Source of the DNA: Proteobacteria bacterium SPGG2
GTDB taxonomy: Bacteria > Pseudomonadota > Gammaproteobacteria > Acidiferrobacterales > SPGG2
Assembly (NCBI GenBank): GCA_001643475.1
Contig: LXTK01000217.1
Span: 1 to 5,487, forward strand
Length of the DNA stretch: 5,487 bases
Direction of reading: 5' to 3'
Below the pieces are notes generated by a model. It ran no database searches and had not been told where the DNA came from. It saw only the letters and a list, made by a program, of their open reading frames with translations. Position numbers and translations under genes: made by a program. Below are positions 1-5,464 of the stretch, one piece after another (the stretch's first letter is position 1; each line of letters begins with the position of its first letter).

Positions 1-265
1 CCGCCAACCCCGGAAAGCGCCAAATACCTACCGAGGTCATGCCAGCCACAATGCCTAACGACACCACATAGATTATTCGGTGCGACAATGCTTGAAGCCC
101 GGACAACGCGGCCCACTCCCAGGCTGCCACCAATATAAAAATCCCCAGCACTACGCCAAGCCATGATGAAGGCAGATAGATCATGGCAGCGACAATGAGC
201 GGCAACAGCACTAATGCTGTCAACACACGCTGCTTAAGCTTGCCGGGTGGCCTCGATTTGTTCAC
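1..265 (-). CDS. cdsA: CdsA, phosphatidate cytidylyltransferase (CDP-diglyceride synthase), N-terminal part
   Basis: This is the N-terminal 88 residues of a membrane protein; the rest, including the C-terminal CdsA signature region, lies beyond the window edge. The family makes CDP-diacylglycerol from CTP and phosphatidate in the inner membrane, the precursor of phospholipids. Visible evidence: a short basic N-terminus (KLKQR, residues 9-13), a hydrophobic helix at about 14-31, a second at about 35-48 ending in AAWEWA (47-52), a motif common near the CdsA N-terminus, and a third at about 64-80. Position directly after uppS is the usual proteobacterial context. The start is uncertain. Homologues usually begin Met-Leu-Lys at the point where this gene reads Lys-Leu-Lys (AAG at 241-239), so I chose the only nearby upstream start codon, GTG at 265-263. 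That gives an eight-residue extension and a 32-nt overlap with uppS. No clear Shine-Dalgarno precedes it. Confidence 0.85.
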   Translation of the reverse strand, partial: MNKSRPPGKLKQRVLTALVLLPLIVAAMIYLPSSWLGVVLGIFILVAAWEWAALSGLQALSHRIIYVVSLGIVAGMTSVGIWRFPGLA

Positions 266-1010
266 CGGTAAGACCGAACCGACGTTGACGTGCAGTATAG
301 GAATCCAGCGCCAGATCGAATTGGGAGCGGTCAAAGTCGGGCCACAGAATCGGCGCAAAGTACAACTCAGTATACGCAAGCTGCCACAGGAGGAAATTAC
401 TAACACGCTGTTCACCCCCGGTGCGTATAAACAAATCTGGATCAGGAGCATCGTGCATGCTTAATGAAGCCTCAATCATCTCTGGAGTAATAGCATCCGC
501 CTCGATCTTCCCTTCCTGTGCGCGCCTAGCAAGCTCCGCGCATGCCTGCGCAATATCCCAGCGTCCGCCATAATTAGCAGCTATGGTTAGCACTAGTCTT
601 TCATTATCGCGCGTTAACGCCTCAGCATTCTTGATCCTACGAACAGCATCCTTTCCAAAACGATCGATATGGCCGATCACCCGAAACTTAATATTATTCT
701 CATGTAGTTTTTTTAATTCTTCATCGAGTGCGCTAACAAATAATTCTATGAGAGACTTGACCTCTAGTTTCGGCCGACGCCAATTCTCACTACTAAATGC
801 AAACAGCGTCAGATATTTGATCCCTTTGTCGCCGCAAGCGCTAACTAGTTCACGTACCCGTTTTACGCCTTTCGAATGTCCAGCTATCCGCGGCAGACGC
901 CGTTGCGTTGCCCAACGTCCATTACCATCCATAATGACGGCGACATGCTGAGGTAAAGATGAACCGCGCGGCACTTGCCGGATTGGATTTGCGATACTGC
1001 TTTTACTCAT
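234..1010 (-). CDS. uppS: UppS, (2Z,6E)-farnesyl diphosphate-specific undecaprenyl diphosphate synthase
   Basis: Cytoplasmic cis-prenyltransferase that adds isopentenyl diphosphate units to farnesyl diphosphate to make the C55 lipid carrier precursor for peptidoglycan and O-antigen. At 258 residues it is full length (E. coli 253). The motifs run in family order: HVAVIMDGNGRWA at 22-34 with catalytic Asp28, GHSKG at 44-48 with His45, FSSENW at 72-77, RTGGE at 196-200, then Arg202, SNFLLWQ at 204-210 and Glu215 in TELYF, and WPDF at 223-226. All the catalytic and diphosphate-binding residues I know of are present. It starts with ATG 13 nt after the frr stop; the ribosome binding site is weak, so translation is probably coupled to frr. 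In E. coli dxr sits between frr and uppS; here it does not, as in Pseudomonas. The 3' end overlaps the proposed cdsA start. Confidence 0.97.
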   Translation of the reverse strand: MSKSSIANPIRQVPRGSSLPQHVAVIMDGNGRWATQRRLPRIAGHSKGVKRVRELVSACGDKGIKYLTLFAFSSENWRRPKLEVKSLIELFVSALDEELKKLHENNIKFRVIGHIDRFGKDAVRRIKNAEALTRDNERLVLTIAANYGGRWDIAQACAELARRAQEGKIEADAITPEMIEASLSMHDAPDPDLFIRTGGEQRVSNFLLWQLAYTELYFAPILWPDFDRSQFDLALDSYTARQRRFGLTGEQIEATRQA

Positions 1011-1023
1011 CGATCAGAGAACC

Positions 1024-1578
1024 TTAGATCTGCATAATATCTTGCTCTTTGACCTCGACAAGCTTGTCTATTTCAGCGATAAACCGATCCGTGAGTTGTT
1101 GCATGATATCTTCAGCCCGCCTGTCGTCATCCTCTGAAATCTCCTTCTTCTTCAGCAAATCCTTGAGGTCGTGATTACCGTCGCGGCGAATGTTGCGTAT
1201 AGCGATCTTAGAGTTTTCGCCCTCGCCACGTACAACCTTGGCCAATTCATTTCTACGCTCTTCCGAAAGTGGTGGTAGCGGAATGCGTATTGTCTGGCCC
1301 GACGTTGCCGGGTTAAGTCCAAGGTCCGACTCGCGGATCGTTTTCTCAACCTTCGCTACCATATTCTTGTCCCAAGGGATGACGCTGATAGTCCGCGCAT
1401 CGGCTACCGTGACATTAGCCACTTGGTCGATTGGCGTTGGGGTGCCGTAATAATCGACCCTTAGATGATCGAGTAAACCGGCATGTGCACGCCCTGTCCG
1501 AACTTTCGCCAGATCTGATTTGAGTGCCTCTACTGATTTTCCCATCCGCCTTTCAGCATCTTTCTTTATTTTCTCCAT
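1024..1578 (-). CDS. frr: Ribosome recycling factor (RRF)
   Basis: RRF works with EF-G to split the post-termination ribosome from mRNA. With the start chosen here it has 184 residues (E. coli 185). Conserved blocks: KVRTGRA at 25-31, YYGTPTP at 43-49, SDLGLNP at 84-90, IRIPLPPLSEERR at 97-109, RNIRRDGN at 128-135 containing the essential arginine region, and EISEDDDRR at 146-154. The long helices of the three-helix bundle are at both ends, with the alpha/beta domain between. Start choice: an upstream in-frame ATG at 1590 would add four residues and overlap pyrH by 11 nt, but its only GGAG touches the ATG with no spacing. ATG at 1578 has GGAAG five nt upstream, lies one base after the pyrH TGA, and gives MEKIKKDAE, which matches the usual N-terminus. 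Translation is very likely coupled to pyrH. Confidence 0.96.
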   Translation of the reverse strand: MEKIKKDAERRMGKSVEALKSDLAKVRTGRAHAGLLDHLRVDYYGTPTPIDQVANVTVADARTISVIPWDKNMVAKVEKTIRESDLGLNPATSGQTIRIPLPPLSEERRNELAKVVRGEGENSKIAIRNIRRDGNHDLKDLLKKKEISEDDDRRAEDIMQQLTDRFIAEIDKLVEVKEQDIMQI

Positions 1579-1579
1579 C

Positions 1580-2320
1580 TCAACTTCCATCTCCAGCCTG
1601 CATTAGGGTGCCTTCGTTCTCACCCAATACAATACGCAGTACATTACCTGGTTTGTTGATATTGAACACCCGCACCGGAAGATTCTGTTCGCGACATAAA
1701 GCAACGGCGGTCGCATCCATAACCGCTAGTTTCTGCTCAAGCACCTGATCATAGCTGAGCGCGCTATAAAGTGTAGCATCCGCGTGACGTACTGGATCCT
1801 TGCTGTACACGCCATCAACTTTCGTCGCTTTGAGTACGATATCAGCGTTTATCTCGATCCCACGAAGGCTTGCCGCTGTATCGGTAGTGAAGAAAGGATT
1901 GCCAGTGCCTGCCGCAAACAGAACCACATGACCTTGTTCCAAATGATGGAGCGCCCGCTGTCGGTTGTAAGGCTCGGCAATTTGATCCAGGCGAATAGCC
2001 GACTGCAGATGTGTCGGCACATCCTGGCCGGCGAGTGCATCTTGCAAAGCCATTGCATTCATGACAGTTGCCAGCATGCCTATGTAGTCGGCGGTCGTAC
2101 GCTCCATGTTTGCCGCCGTCGATGCGGCACCACGAAATATGTTACCGCCACCAACCACAATGGCAAGTTGTACACCTGTTGCTACAACTTCTTTAAGCTC
2201 CGTCGCAACACGAGTAAGAACTTCCGGGCTGATGCCGTAGCCACTTTCGCCCATCAGGGCTTCGCCGCTAAGCTTTAACAATACGCGCTTGAATACAGGC
2301 GCCTTCGCCGCTCCGGTCAA
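1580..2320 (-). CDS. pyrH: Uridylate kinase (UMP kinase)
   Basis: Bacterial hexameric UMP kinase of the amino acid kinase fold, converting UMP and ATP to UDP in pyrimidine nucleotide synthesis; in E. coli it is feedback-inhibited by UTP and activated by GTP. The 246-residue product is full length (E. coli 241). Motifs: KLSGEAL at 16-22 (phosphate-binding lysine and glycine), GGGN at 57-60 with RG at 63-64, Asp78 in the UMP-binding region, GMLATVMNA at 81-89, AGTGNPFFTTD at 137-147 and KATKVDGVY at 164-172. The start codon is TTG: no ATG or GTG lies in frame between it and the tsf end, and AAGGGG at 2334-2329 sits 8 nt upstream. The resulting N-terminus (AKAPVFKR) aligns with E. coli AKPVYKR. 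A 7-codon mini-ORF ends four bases before the TTG; see the separate entry. The stop nearly touches the frr start. Confidence 0.96.
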   Translation of the reverse strand: MTGAAKAPVFKRVLLKLSGEALMGESGYGISPEVLTRVATELKEVVATGVQLAIVVGGGNIFRGAASTAANMERTTADYIGMLATVMNAMALQDALAGQDVPTHLQSAIRLDQIAEPYNRQRALHHLEQGHVVLFAAGTGNPFFTTDTAASLRGIEINADIVLKATKVDGVYSKDPVRHADATLYSALSYDQVLEQKLAVMDATAVALCREQNLPVRVFNINKPGNVLRIVLGENEGTLMQAGDGS

Positions 2321-2324
2321 TGGC

Positions 2325-2348
2325 TTATCCCCTTGTAACTTGGGCCAT
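2325..2348 (-). other. Candidate 7-codon leader ORF before pyrH
   Basis: In the 44-nt tsf-pyrH gap, ATG at 2348-2346 opens a mini-ORF reading M-A-Q-V-T-R-G and stopping at TAA 2327-2325, four bases before the TTG of pyrH. A strong GGAGG (2355-2351) precedes it, but only 2 nt from the ATG, which is closer than optimal. The pyrH ribosome binding site AAGGGG lies inside the mini-ORF. It could couple pyrH translation by re-initiation. Alternatively it is the true pyrH start separated by one extra G in the run at 2332-2329: removing one G would give MAQVTRDKPLTGAAKAP in frame with pyrH. It may also be chance. Confidence 0.3.
2329..2334 (-). promoter_or_regulatory. Ribosome binding site of pyrH (supports the TTG start)
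   Basis: AAGGGG, read on the minus strand, lies 8 nt before the TTG at 2320. This near-consensus Shine-Dalgarno at good spacing is the main reason to accept the TTG as the initiation codon. Confidence 0.65.
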
Positions 2349-2364
2349 TACCTCCACCGCCAAA

Positions 2365-3216
2365 TCATGCTGCCTTCTCCTCAAGACCCTCTCCGACTTC
2401 GTAGCGACAAAACCGTTCGATACGGGCACCGGCGGACTTGAGCAATTTTTCGACGATGGTGTCTGGGTCCTTCACGAACGGCTTACCCAACAGCGTCAGC
2501 TCACTGAGGTACTTGTTCAGTCGACCAGCGACCATCTTCTCTACAATCTCTGGCGGTTTACCACTGTCTTTAGCTTGCTCAATAAGAATGTCCCGTTCCT
2601 TGTTTGCGATATCCGAGGGTACATCATCTGCTGAAATGTACTCTGGTCGCGTTGCGGCCACTTGCATAGCCATGTCATGGGCAAGCGTGTTATCGCCTCC
2701 TTCCATCTCCATCAGTACGCCGATGCGTGAGCCCGCATGGACATAGGTATCGAGATGCCCGTTACTCGCTTTGTAGCGGGTAAAGCGCCGCACACTGATT
2801 TTCTCGCCCAACTTAGCAACTAGGTATTCGCAAGTTTGGCCTATTGTGTCGGCCTTCCCATCTTTCAGCGGCAGAGCCAATAGCGCATCGATATCATTGG
2901 GTTCATGCTCGACAATAGTCTTAGCGACAGTGGCGGCAAAATCTAGGAATCCTTCTTCCTTGGCAACAAAATCTGTCTCACAATTGATCTCCACCATAGC
3001 TGCAAGCTTGTGATCATCGCCCACATGGGTAGCGACGATGCCCTCGGCTGCTGTGCGTCCGGCTTTCTTTTGCACCTTCACACCGACACGCTTGCGGAGT
3101 AGCGCGATTGCCTCATCGATATCACCATCAGATTCAACCAACGCATTTTTGCACTCCATCATACCTAGCCCCGTACGTTCACGAAGCTCCTTAACCTGTG
3201 TAGCAGCAATTCCCAT
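2365..3216 (-). CDS. tsf: Elongation factor Ts (EF-Ts)
   Basis: Guanine nucleotide exchange factor for EF-Tu, acting in the cytoplasm. At 283 residues it has the same length as E. coli EF-Ts. The N-terminal UBA-like domain is clear (VKELRERTGLGMMECKNAL, 8-26). The EF-Tu contact motif TDFVAK is at 81-86, preceded by EINCE. The core has HAGSRIGVL at 160-168 and MQVAATRPEYI at 184-194; the E. coli histidine in HVAA is glutamine here, which I know as a common variant. The C-terminal part has SGKPPEIVEKMV (218-229), GKPFVKDP (244-251) and RYEVGEG (271-277). The ATG start has a strong GGAGAGG (3227-3221) upstream. It follows rpsB by 66 nt, which hold a possible attenuator, so its expression relative to S2 may be adjusted there. 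The E. coli protein has a little more sequence after EVGEG; this one ends soon after. Confidence 0.97.
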   Translation of the reverse strand: MGIAATQVKELRERTGLGMMECKNALVESDGDIDEAIALLRKRVGVKVQKKAGRTAAEGIVATHVGDDHKLAAMVEINCETDFVAKEEGFLDFAATVAKTIVEHEPNDIDALLALPLKDGKADTIGQTCEYLVAKLGEKISVRRFTRYKASNGHLDTYVHAGSRIGVLMEMEGGDNTLAHDMAMQVAATRPEYISADDVPSDIANKERDILIEQAKDSGKPPEIVEKMVAGRLNKYLSELTLLGKPFVKDPDTIVEKLLKSAGARIERFCRYEVGEGLEEKAA

Positions 3217-3254
3217 CTAACCTCTCCGTCTAACCAACTTTCCACGCACTGAAC

Positions 3255-3277
3255 AAAAAACAGGGGGTCACGGCCCC
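3255..3277 (-). terminator. Candidate attenuator/intrinsic terminator between rpsB and tsf
   Basis: On the minus strand, five nt after the rpsB stop, GGGG (3277-3274), a 6-nt loop and CCCC (3267-3264) can form a short GC hairpin. Three nt later comes a run of six T (3260-3255). This is the layout of a weak rho-independent terminator. The stem is only 4 bp, so partial termination is more likely than complete, and tsf with the downstream genes is still expected to be co-transcribed. A partial terminator between these genes would lower tsf relative to rpsB. Confidence 0.45.
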
Positions 3278-3282
3278 AGACA

Positions 3283-4425
3283 TTACTCTGCGTCAGATTC
3301 TTCTGATGGATTTTGCTTCGACTGCGCACTTGATTTTTTAGTCGGCGCTCGTTTCGTTTTTGTAGCCGTCTTAGCCTTTGTGCTCGTAGATTTAGCCTTA
3401 GTGGTCACCTTGGCTTTGCTCGCGGTCTTCTTGGCTTCAGCCGTTTTAGGCTTCGCGGTTGCCGGCGTTTGATCGTCGTCGGTAACTGCTCCCTGCGTTA
3501 CTCCCGGTAGCTGCTCCGGCAACTGCTCCTCGACCGCTGTTCCCGACGCGGTTCTAACTCCTCCATCCATGGAGTCGTGCGTTGCTCCCGGTGGCTGCTC
3601 CCGGCGCGACTCTACCTCCTCCTTCCCTGGAGTCGTAACTTCCTGCGTCCCTGCGGGTCGCCCGACACGGTCTACCTCCCCCTTGCCTGGGGTCGTACCT
3701 CCCGCATCCGTGGAGTCGTCGGTAACTGCTCCCGGCGTTACTCTACCTCCTCCATCCGTGAGAATGGCGTCGGCCGCCCCACGCATGTAAAGCCTTATCG
3801 CCGCAATTGCATCGTCATTACCCGGGATCAGATAATCGACGCCATCGGGTTTGCAATTAGTGTCGACGGCTGCGGCGACAGGGATGTTAAGGTGATTGGC
3901 CTCAGCCACTGCGATCGCTTCTTGGCCTACATCGATCACGAACAAGGCATCCGGCAATCCCGGCATATCTTTGATTCCCGCAAGACTCCGATTCAGTTTA
4001 CGACACTCACGGGTCAACGCTAATACTTCCTTCTTTACGAGTTTCGTAACGCTGCCGTCCTCAAACATGGCCTCGAGACTCTTCAGCCGATCAATAGAAT
4101 TCTTGACCGTTTTGTAGTTGGTCAATGTGCCGCCTAGCCACCGGTGGTTGACATACGGGCAGCCGCAGCGCACGGCTTCCTCTTGAACAATGTCGGCCGC
4201 CTGTCGTTTAGTGCCTACAAACAGTACGATGCCCCGATTGGCCGTCAACTTGTGCAGAAACTCCATCGCCTCGTTGAATAGCGGTAGGGTCTTTTCCAGG
4301 TTTATAATGTGGATCTTGTTGCGCTCACCGAAGATATAGGGGCGCATTTTGGGGTGCCAGAACCGCGTGCGATGGCCGAAGTGGACGCCGGCCTCCAGCA
4401 TCTGGCGCATGGTAACACTAGTCAT
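3283..4425 (-). CDS. rpsB: 30S ribosomal protein S2 with an unusually long repeat-rich C-terminal extension
   Basis: S2 binds the 30S head-body junction and is needed for recruiting bS1. The core (residues 1 to about 225) is typical: MRQMLEAGVHFGH (6-18), FWHPKMRPYIFG (22-33), HIINLEKT (39-46), LFVGTKR (68-74), VNHRWLGGTLTN (92-103), GIKDMPGLPDALFVID (150-165), AAAVDTN (184-190), IPGNDDAI (200-207). The protein is 380 residues against 241 in E. coli. Residues about 226-320 are low-complexity, rich in G, T, D, E and P and encoded by imperfect repeats; 321-372 form a K/A/T/S-rich basic tail; the end is acidic (SEESDAE). Start choice: an open frame continues to an ATG at 4503, but those 26 residues are not S2-like, whereas ATG 4425 has GGAG 6 nt upstream and gives the expected MTSVTMRQML. 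First gene of the operon. No frameshift is visible in the extension. Confidence 0.96.
   Translation of the reverse strand: MTSVTMRQMLEAGVHFGHRTRFWHPKMRPYIFGERNKIHIINLEKTLPLFNEAMEFLHKLTANRGIVLFVGTKRQAADIVQEEAVRCGCPYVNHRWLGGTLTNYKTVKNSIDRLKSLEAMFEDGSVTKLVKKEVLALTRECRKLNRSLAGIKDMPGLPDALFVIDVGQEAIAVAEANHLNIPVAAAVDTNCKPDGVDYLIPGNDDAIAAIRLYMRGAADAILTDGGGRVTPGAVTDDSTDAGGTTPGKGEVDRVGRPAGTQEVTTPGKEEVESRREQPPGATHDSMDGGVRTASGTAVEEQLPEQLPGVTQGAVTDDDQTPATAKPKTAEAKKTASKAKVTTKAKSTSTKAKTATKTKRAPTKKSSAQSKQNPSEESDAE
3475..3767 (-). repeat. Imperfect minisatellite-like repeat cluster inside the rpsB 3' region
   Basis: A unit of about 25 bp (plus-strand form near CTACCTCCTCC followed by a TGGAGTCGT end) recurs at 3554-3578, 3612-3636, 3672-3696 and 3695-3719, with a degenerate copy from 3743. 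Offsets are 58, 60, 23 and 48 bp, so copies fall in two reading frames of rpsB: frame one gives DSMDGG, DSTDAGG and LTDGGG, frame two gives TTPGKEEV and TTPGKGEV. A second unit, 29 bp at 3475-3503 and 3715-3743, differs by one base and the copies are exactly 240 bp apart. A shorter GCTCCCGG motif recurs at 3584, 3597 and 3728. The copies share more DNA than protein identity, which points to expansion at DNA level. Confidence 0.8.
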
Positions 4426-4539
4426 TTTTCGCTCCGTTCGGGTTAGTCCGCCATGGGCTCCATGCGTCGACCCAACCACCAAACGCCTATGGTCGTCGGG
4501 CACCCGGGCGCATGTGTCGGCCCACGTGTGATTTGTAAA
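4426..4539 (-). promoter_or_regulatory. rpsB 5' leader with hairpin next to the ribosome binding site (candidate S2 operator)
   Basis: If transcription starts about 7 nt after the proposed -10 box, the rpsB leader is about 114 nt. A hairpin at 4466-4449 has a 3-bp CGC/GCG base, one bulged G and a 4-bp ATGG/CCAT top with an AGC loop. It sits 13 nt upstream of the GGAG (4435-4432), which is 6 nt from the ATG. In E. coli S2 represses its own operon by binding the rpsB leader; by analogy this hairpin is the likeliest part of such an operator. The structure is seen in sequence; the regulatory role is inferred. Confidence 0.45.
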
Positions 4540-4560
4540 ACGGAAATTTTACACTATGAA
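4533..4560 (+). promoter_or_regulatory. Candidate sigma70 promoter for map, overlapping the rpsB promoter
   Basis: On the plus strand, TTGTAA (4533-4538) and TATGAA (4555-4560, 4/6) are separated by 16 bp. It lies over the rpsB promoter on the other strand, so each -35 box is near the other promoter's start site. It would give map a leader of about 133 nt. The -10 is imperfect and other starts in the AT-rich stretch to 4620 are possible. Confidence 0.35.
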
Positions 4561-4573
4561 TGGCCATTTACAA
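4546..4573 (-). promoter_or_regulatory. Candidate sigma70 promoter for rpsB operon
   Basis: On the minus strand, TTGTAA (4573-4568, 4/6 to consensus) and TAAAAT (4551-4546, 5/6) are separated by 16 bp. The predicted start near 4539 gives a leader of the size expected for an autoregulated ribosomal protein operon. No better pair is seen in the rest of the gap. Confidence 0.5.
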
Positions 4574-4699
4574 CAATACTTTTAAGGATTTACGAGGCAA
4601 CCCTACCGATTTTTCTATGGGTCTGGCACAAGAAAATGGGGTAAATTGGCCTACCGCCAAAGCCCTGGGTAGCAACCGAAGCAGATCGACCGCACAACG
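4561..4699 (+). other. map upstream region without a recognisable ribosome binding site
   Basis: The stretch between the promoter pair and the map ATG carries no convincing gene. An AT-rich part runs to about 4650, followed by a weak inverted repeat CTACC (4651-4655)/GGTAG (4668-4672) with a 12-nt loop. The 20 nt directly before the ATG contain no GGAG-like sequence, so map translation may start weakly or depend on other mRNA features. Confidence 0.4.
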
Positions 4700-5464
4700 A
4701 TGCCACCTACGATTAAAACACCAGAGGAAATAGAGAAAATGCGTGTTGCCGGACAGCTGGCGGCCGAAGTGTTAAAAATGATTGGGCCCCATGTTCAGCC
4801 CGGTATCACCACGGGTGAGCTCGATCGAATTTGCCATGATCATATCGTCGACAAACAGCAAGCCATTCCCGCCCCACTCAACTACAAGGGATTTCCGAAA
4901 TCGATTTGTACTTCTGTGAATCACCAGGTGTGCCACGGAATACCCGGTGACAAAAAACTAAAGAAAGGGGACATCATCAATATCGATATCACTGTAATCA
5001 AAGATGACTATCACGGTGACACAAGTAAGATGTTTTTTGTGGGTGAACCATCGATCCAAGCGCAAAGACTTGTGAGGTTAAGTCACGAATGTATGGTGAA
5101 GGGCATCGAGAAAGTAAGGCCGGGCGTTCGCTTAGGCGACATCGGCTACGCGATCCAGCAACACGCCGAAAGAAACAACTGCTCCGTGGTGCGGGAGTAT
5201 TGCGGGCATGGAATTGGCCGCGTATTTCACGAGGACCCACAGGTTTTGCACTACGGCAAGGCCGGCACCGGCATGGAATTGCAGTCGGGCATGACGCTAA
5301 CGGTCGAACCGATGGTCAATGCCGGCAAGCGCCATGTCAGGTTGTTGCCCGACGGCTGGACCGTGGTGACCAGGGATCACAAATTATCGGCGCAATGGGA
5401 ACACACCATACTGATCACCGACAGCGGCTATGAGGTTCTGACACTCGGCGCCGACCAGCGTTAG
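4700..5464 (+). CDS. map: Methionine aminopeptidase, type I
   Basis: Cytoplasmic dinuclear-metal protease that removes the initiator methionine from new proteins when the second residue is small. At 254 residues it compares with 264 in E. coli. The pita-bread fold signature is complete. All five metal ligands are present: Asp96 (NIDIT), Asp107 (HGDTSKMF), His170 (GHGIGR), Glu203 (VEPM) and Glu234 (QWEHT). The active-site histidines His79 (CHGIP) and His177 (FHEDPQVLHY) are also there. The N-terminus (IKTPEEIEKMRVAGQLAAEVL) aligns with E. coli from the first residues, supporting the ATG at 4700, though no clear Shine-Dalgarno precedes it. There is no N-terminal zinc-finger or targeting extension, and the short C-terminus lacks about ten residues of the E. 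coli tail. It is divergent from rpsB; glnD often follows map in relatives, but the window ends 23 nt after the stop. Confidence 0.97.
   Translation: MPPTIKTPEEIEKMRVAGQLAAEVLKMIGPHVQPGITTGELDRICHDHIVDKQQAIPAPLNYKGFPKSICTSVNHQVCHGIPGDKKLKKGDIINIDITVIKDDYHGDTSKMFFVGEPSIQAQRLVRLSHECMVKGIEKVRPGVRLGDIGYAIQQHAERNNCSVVREYCGHGIGRVFHEDPQVLHYGKAGTGMELQSGMTLTVEPMVNAGKRHVRLLPDGWTVVTRDHKLSAQWEHTILITDSGYEVLTLGADQR

Noticed and set aside
1576..1594. Upstream frr start at 1590 giving a longer RRF and an 11-nt overlap with pyrH
   Set aside because: Its GGAG touches the ATG with no spacing; ATG 1578 has GGAAG at 5 nt and fits the family N-terminus better. The upstream start is not excluded.
1784..2278. 164-codon plus-strand open frame opposite pyrH
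   Set aside because: It lies fully antisense to a clear pyrH, has a cysteine- and histidine-rich composition unlike a real protein, and shows no ribosome binding site.
3577..4023. 148-codon plus-strand open frame opposite rpsB
   Set aside because: It is antisense to the S2 core and the GC-rich repeat zone, where stop codons are rare by composition; no family motif seen.
4426..4503. A 26-residue N-terminal extension of rpsB from the upstream ATG at 4503
   Set aside because: The residues are not S2-like, the region holds the hairpin and ribosome binding site, and ATG 4425 gives the conserved N-terminus with GGAG at 6 nt.
4624..4640. TGGCAC resembling the -24 box of a sigma54 promoter upstream of map
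   Set aside because: The required TGC-type -12 element is absent at the right distance.
4651..4672. CTACC/GGTAG inverted repeat before map as a terminator or riboswitch
   Set aside because: Only 5 bp with a 12-nt loop and no T-run; easily expected by chance.
4617..4733. 38-codon open frame overlapping the map start
   Set aside because: No ribosome binding site, no recognisable motif, and it ends inside map in another frame.
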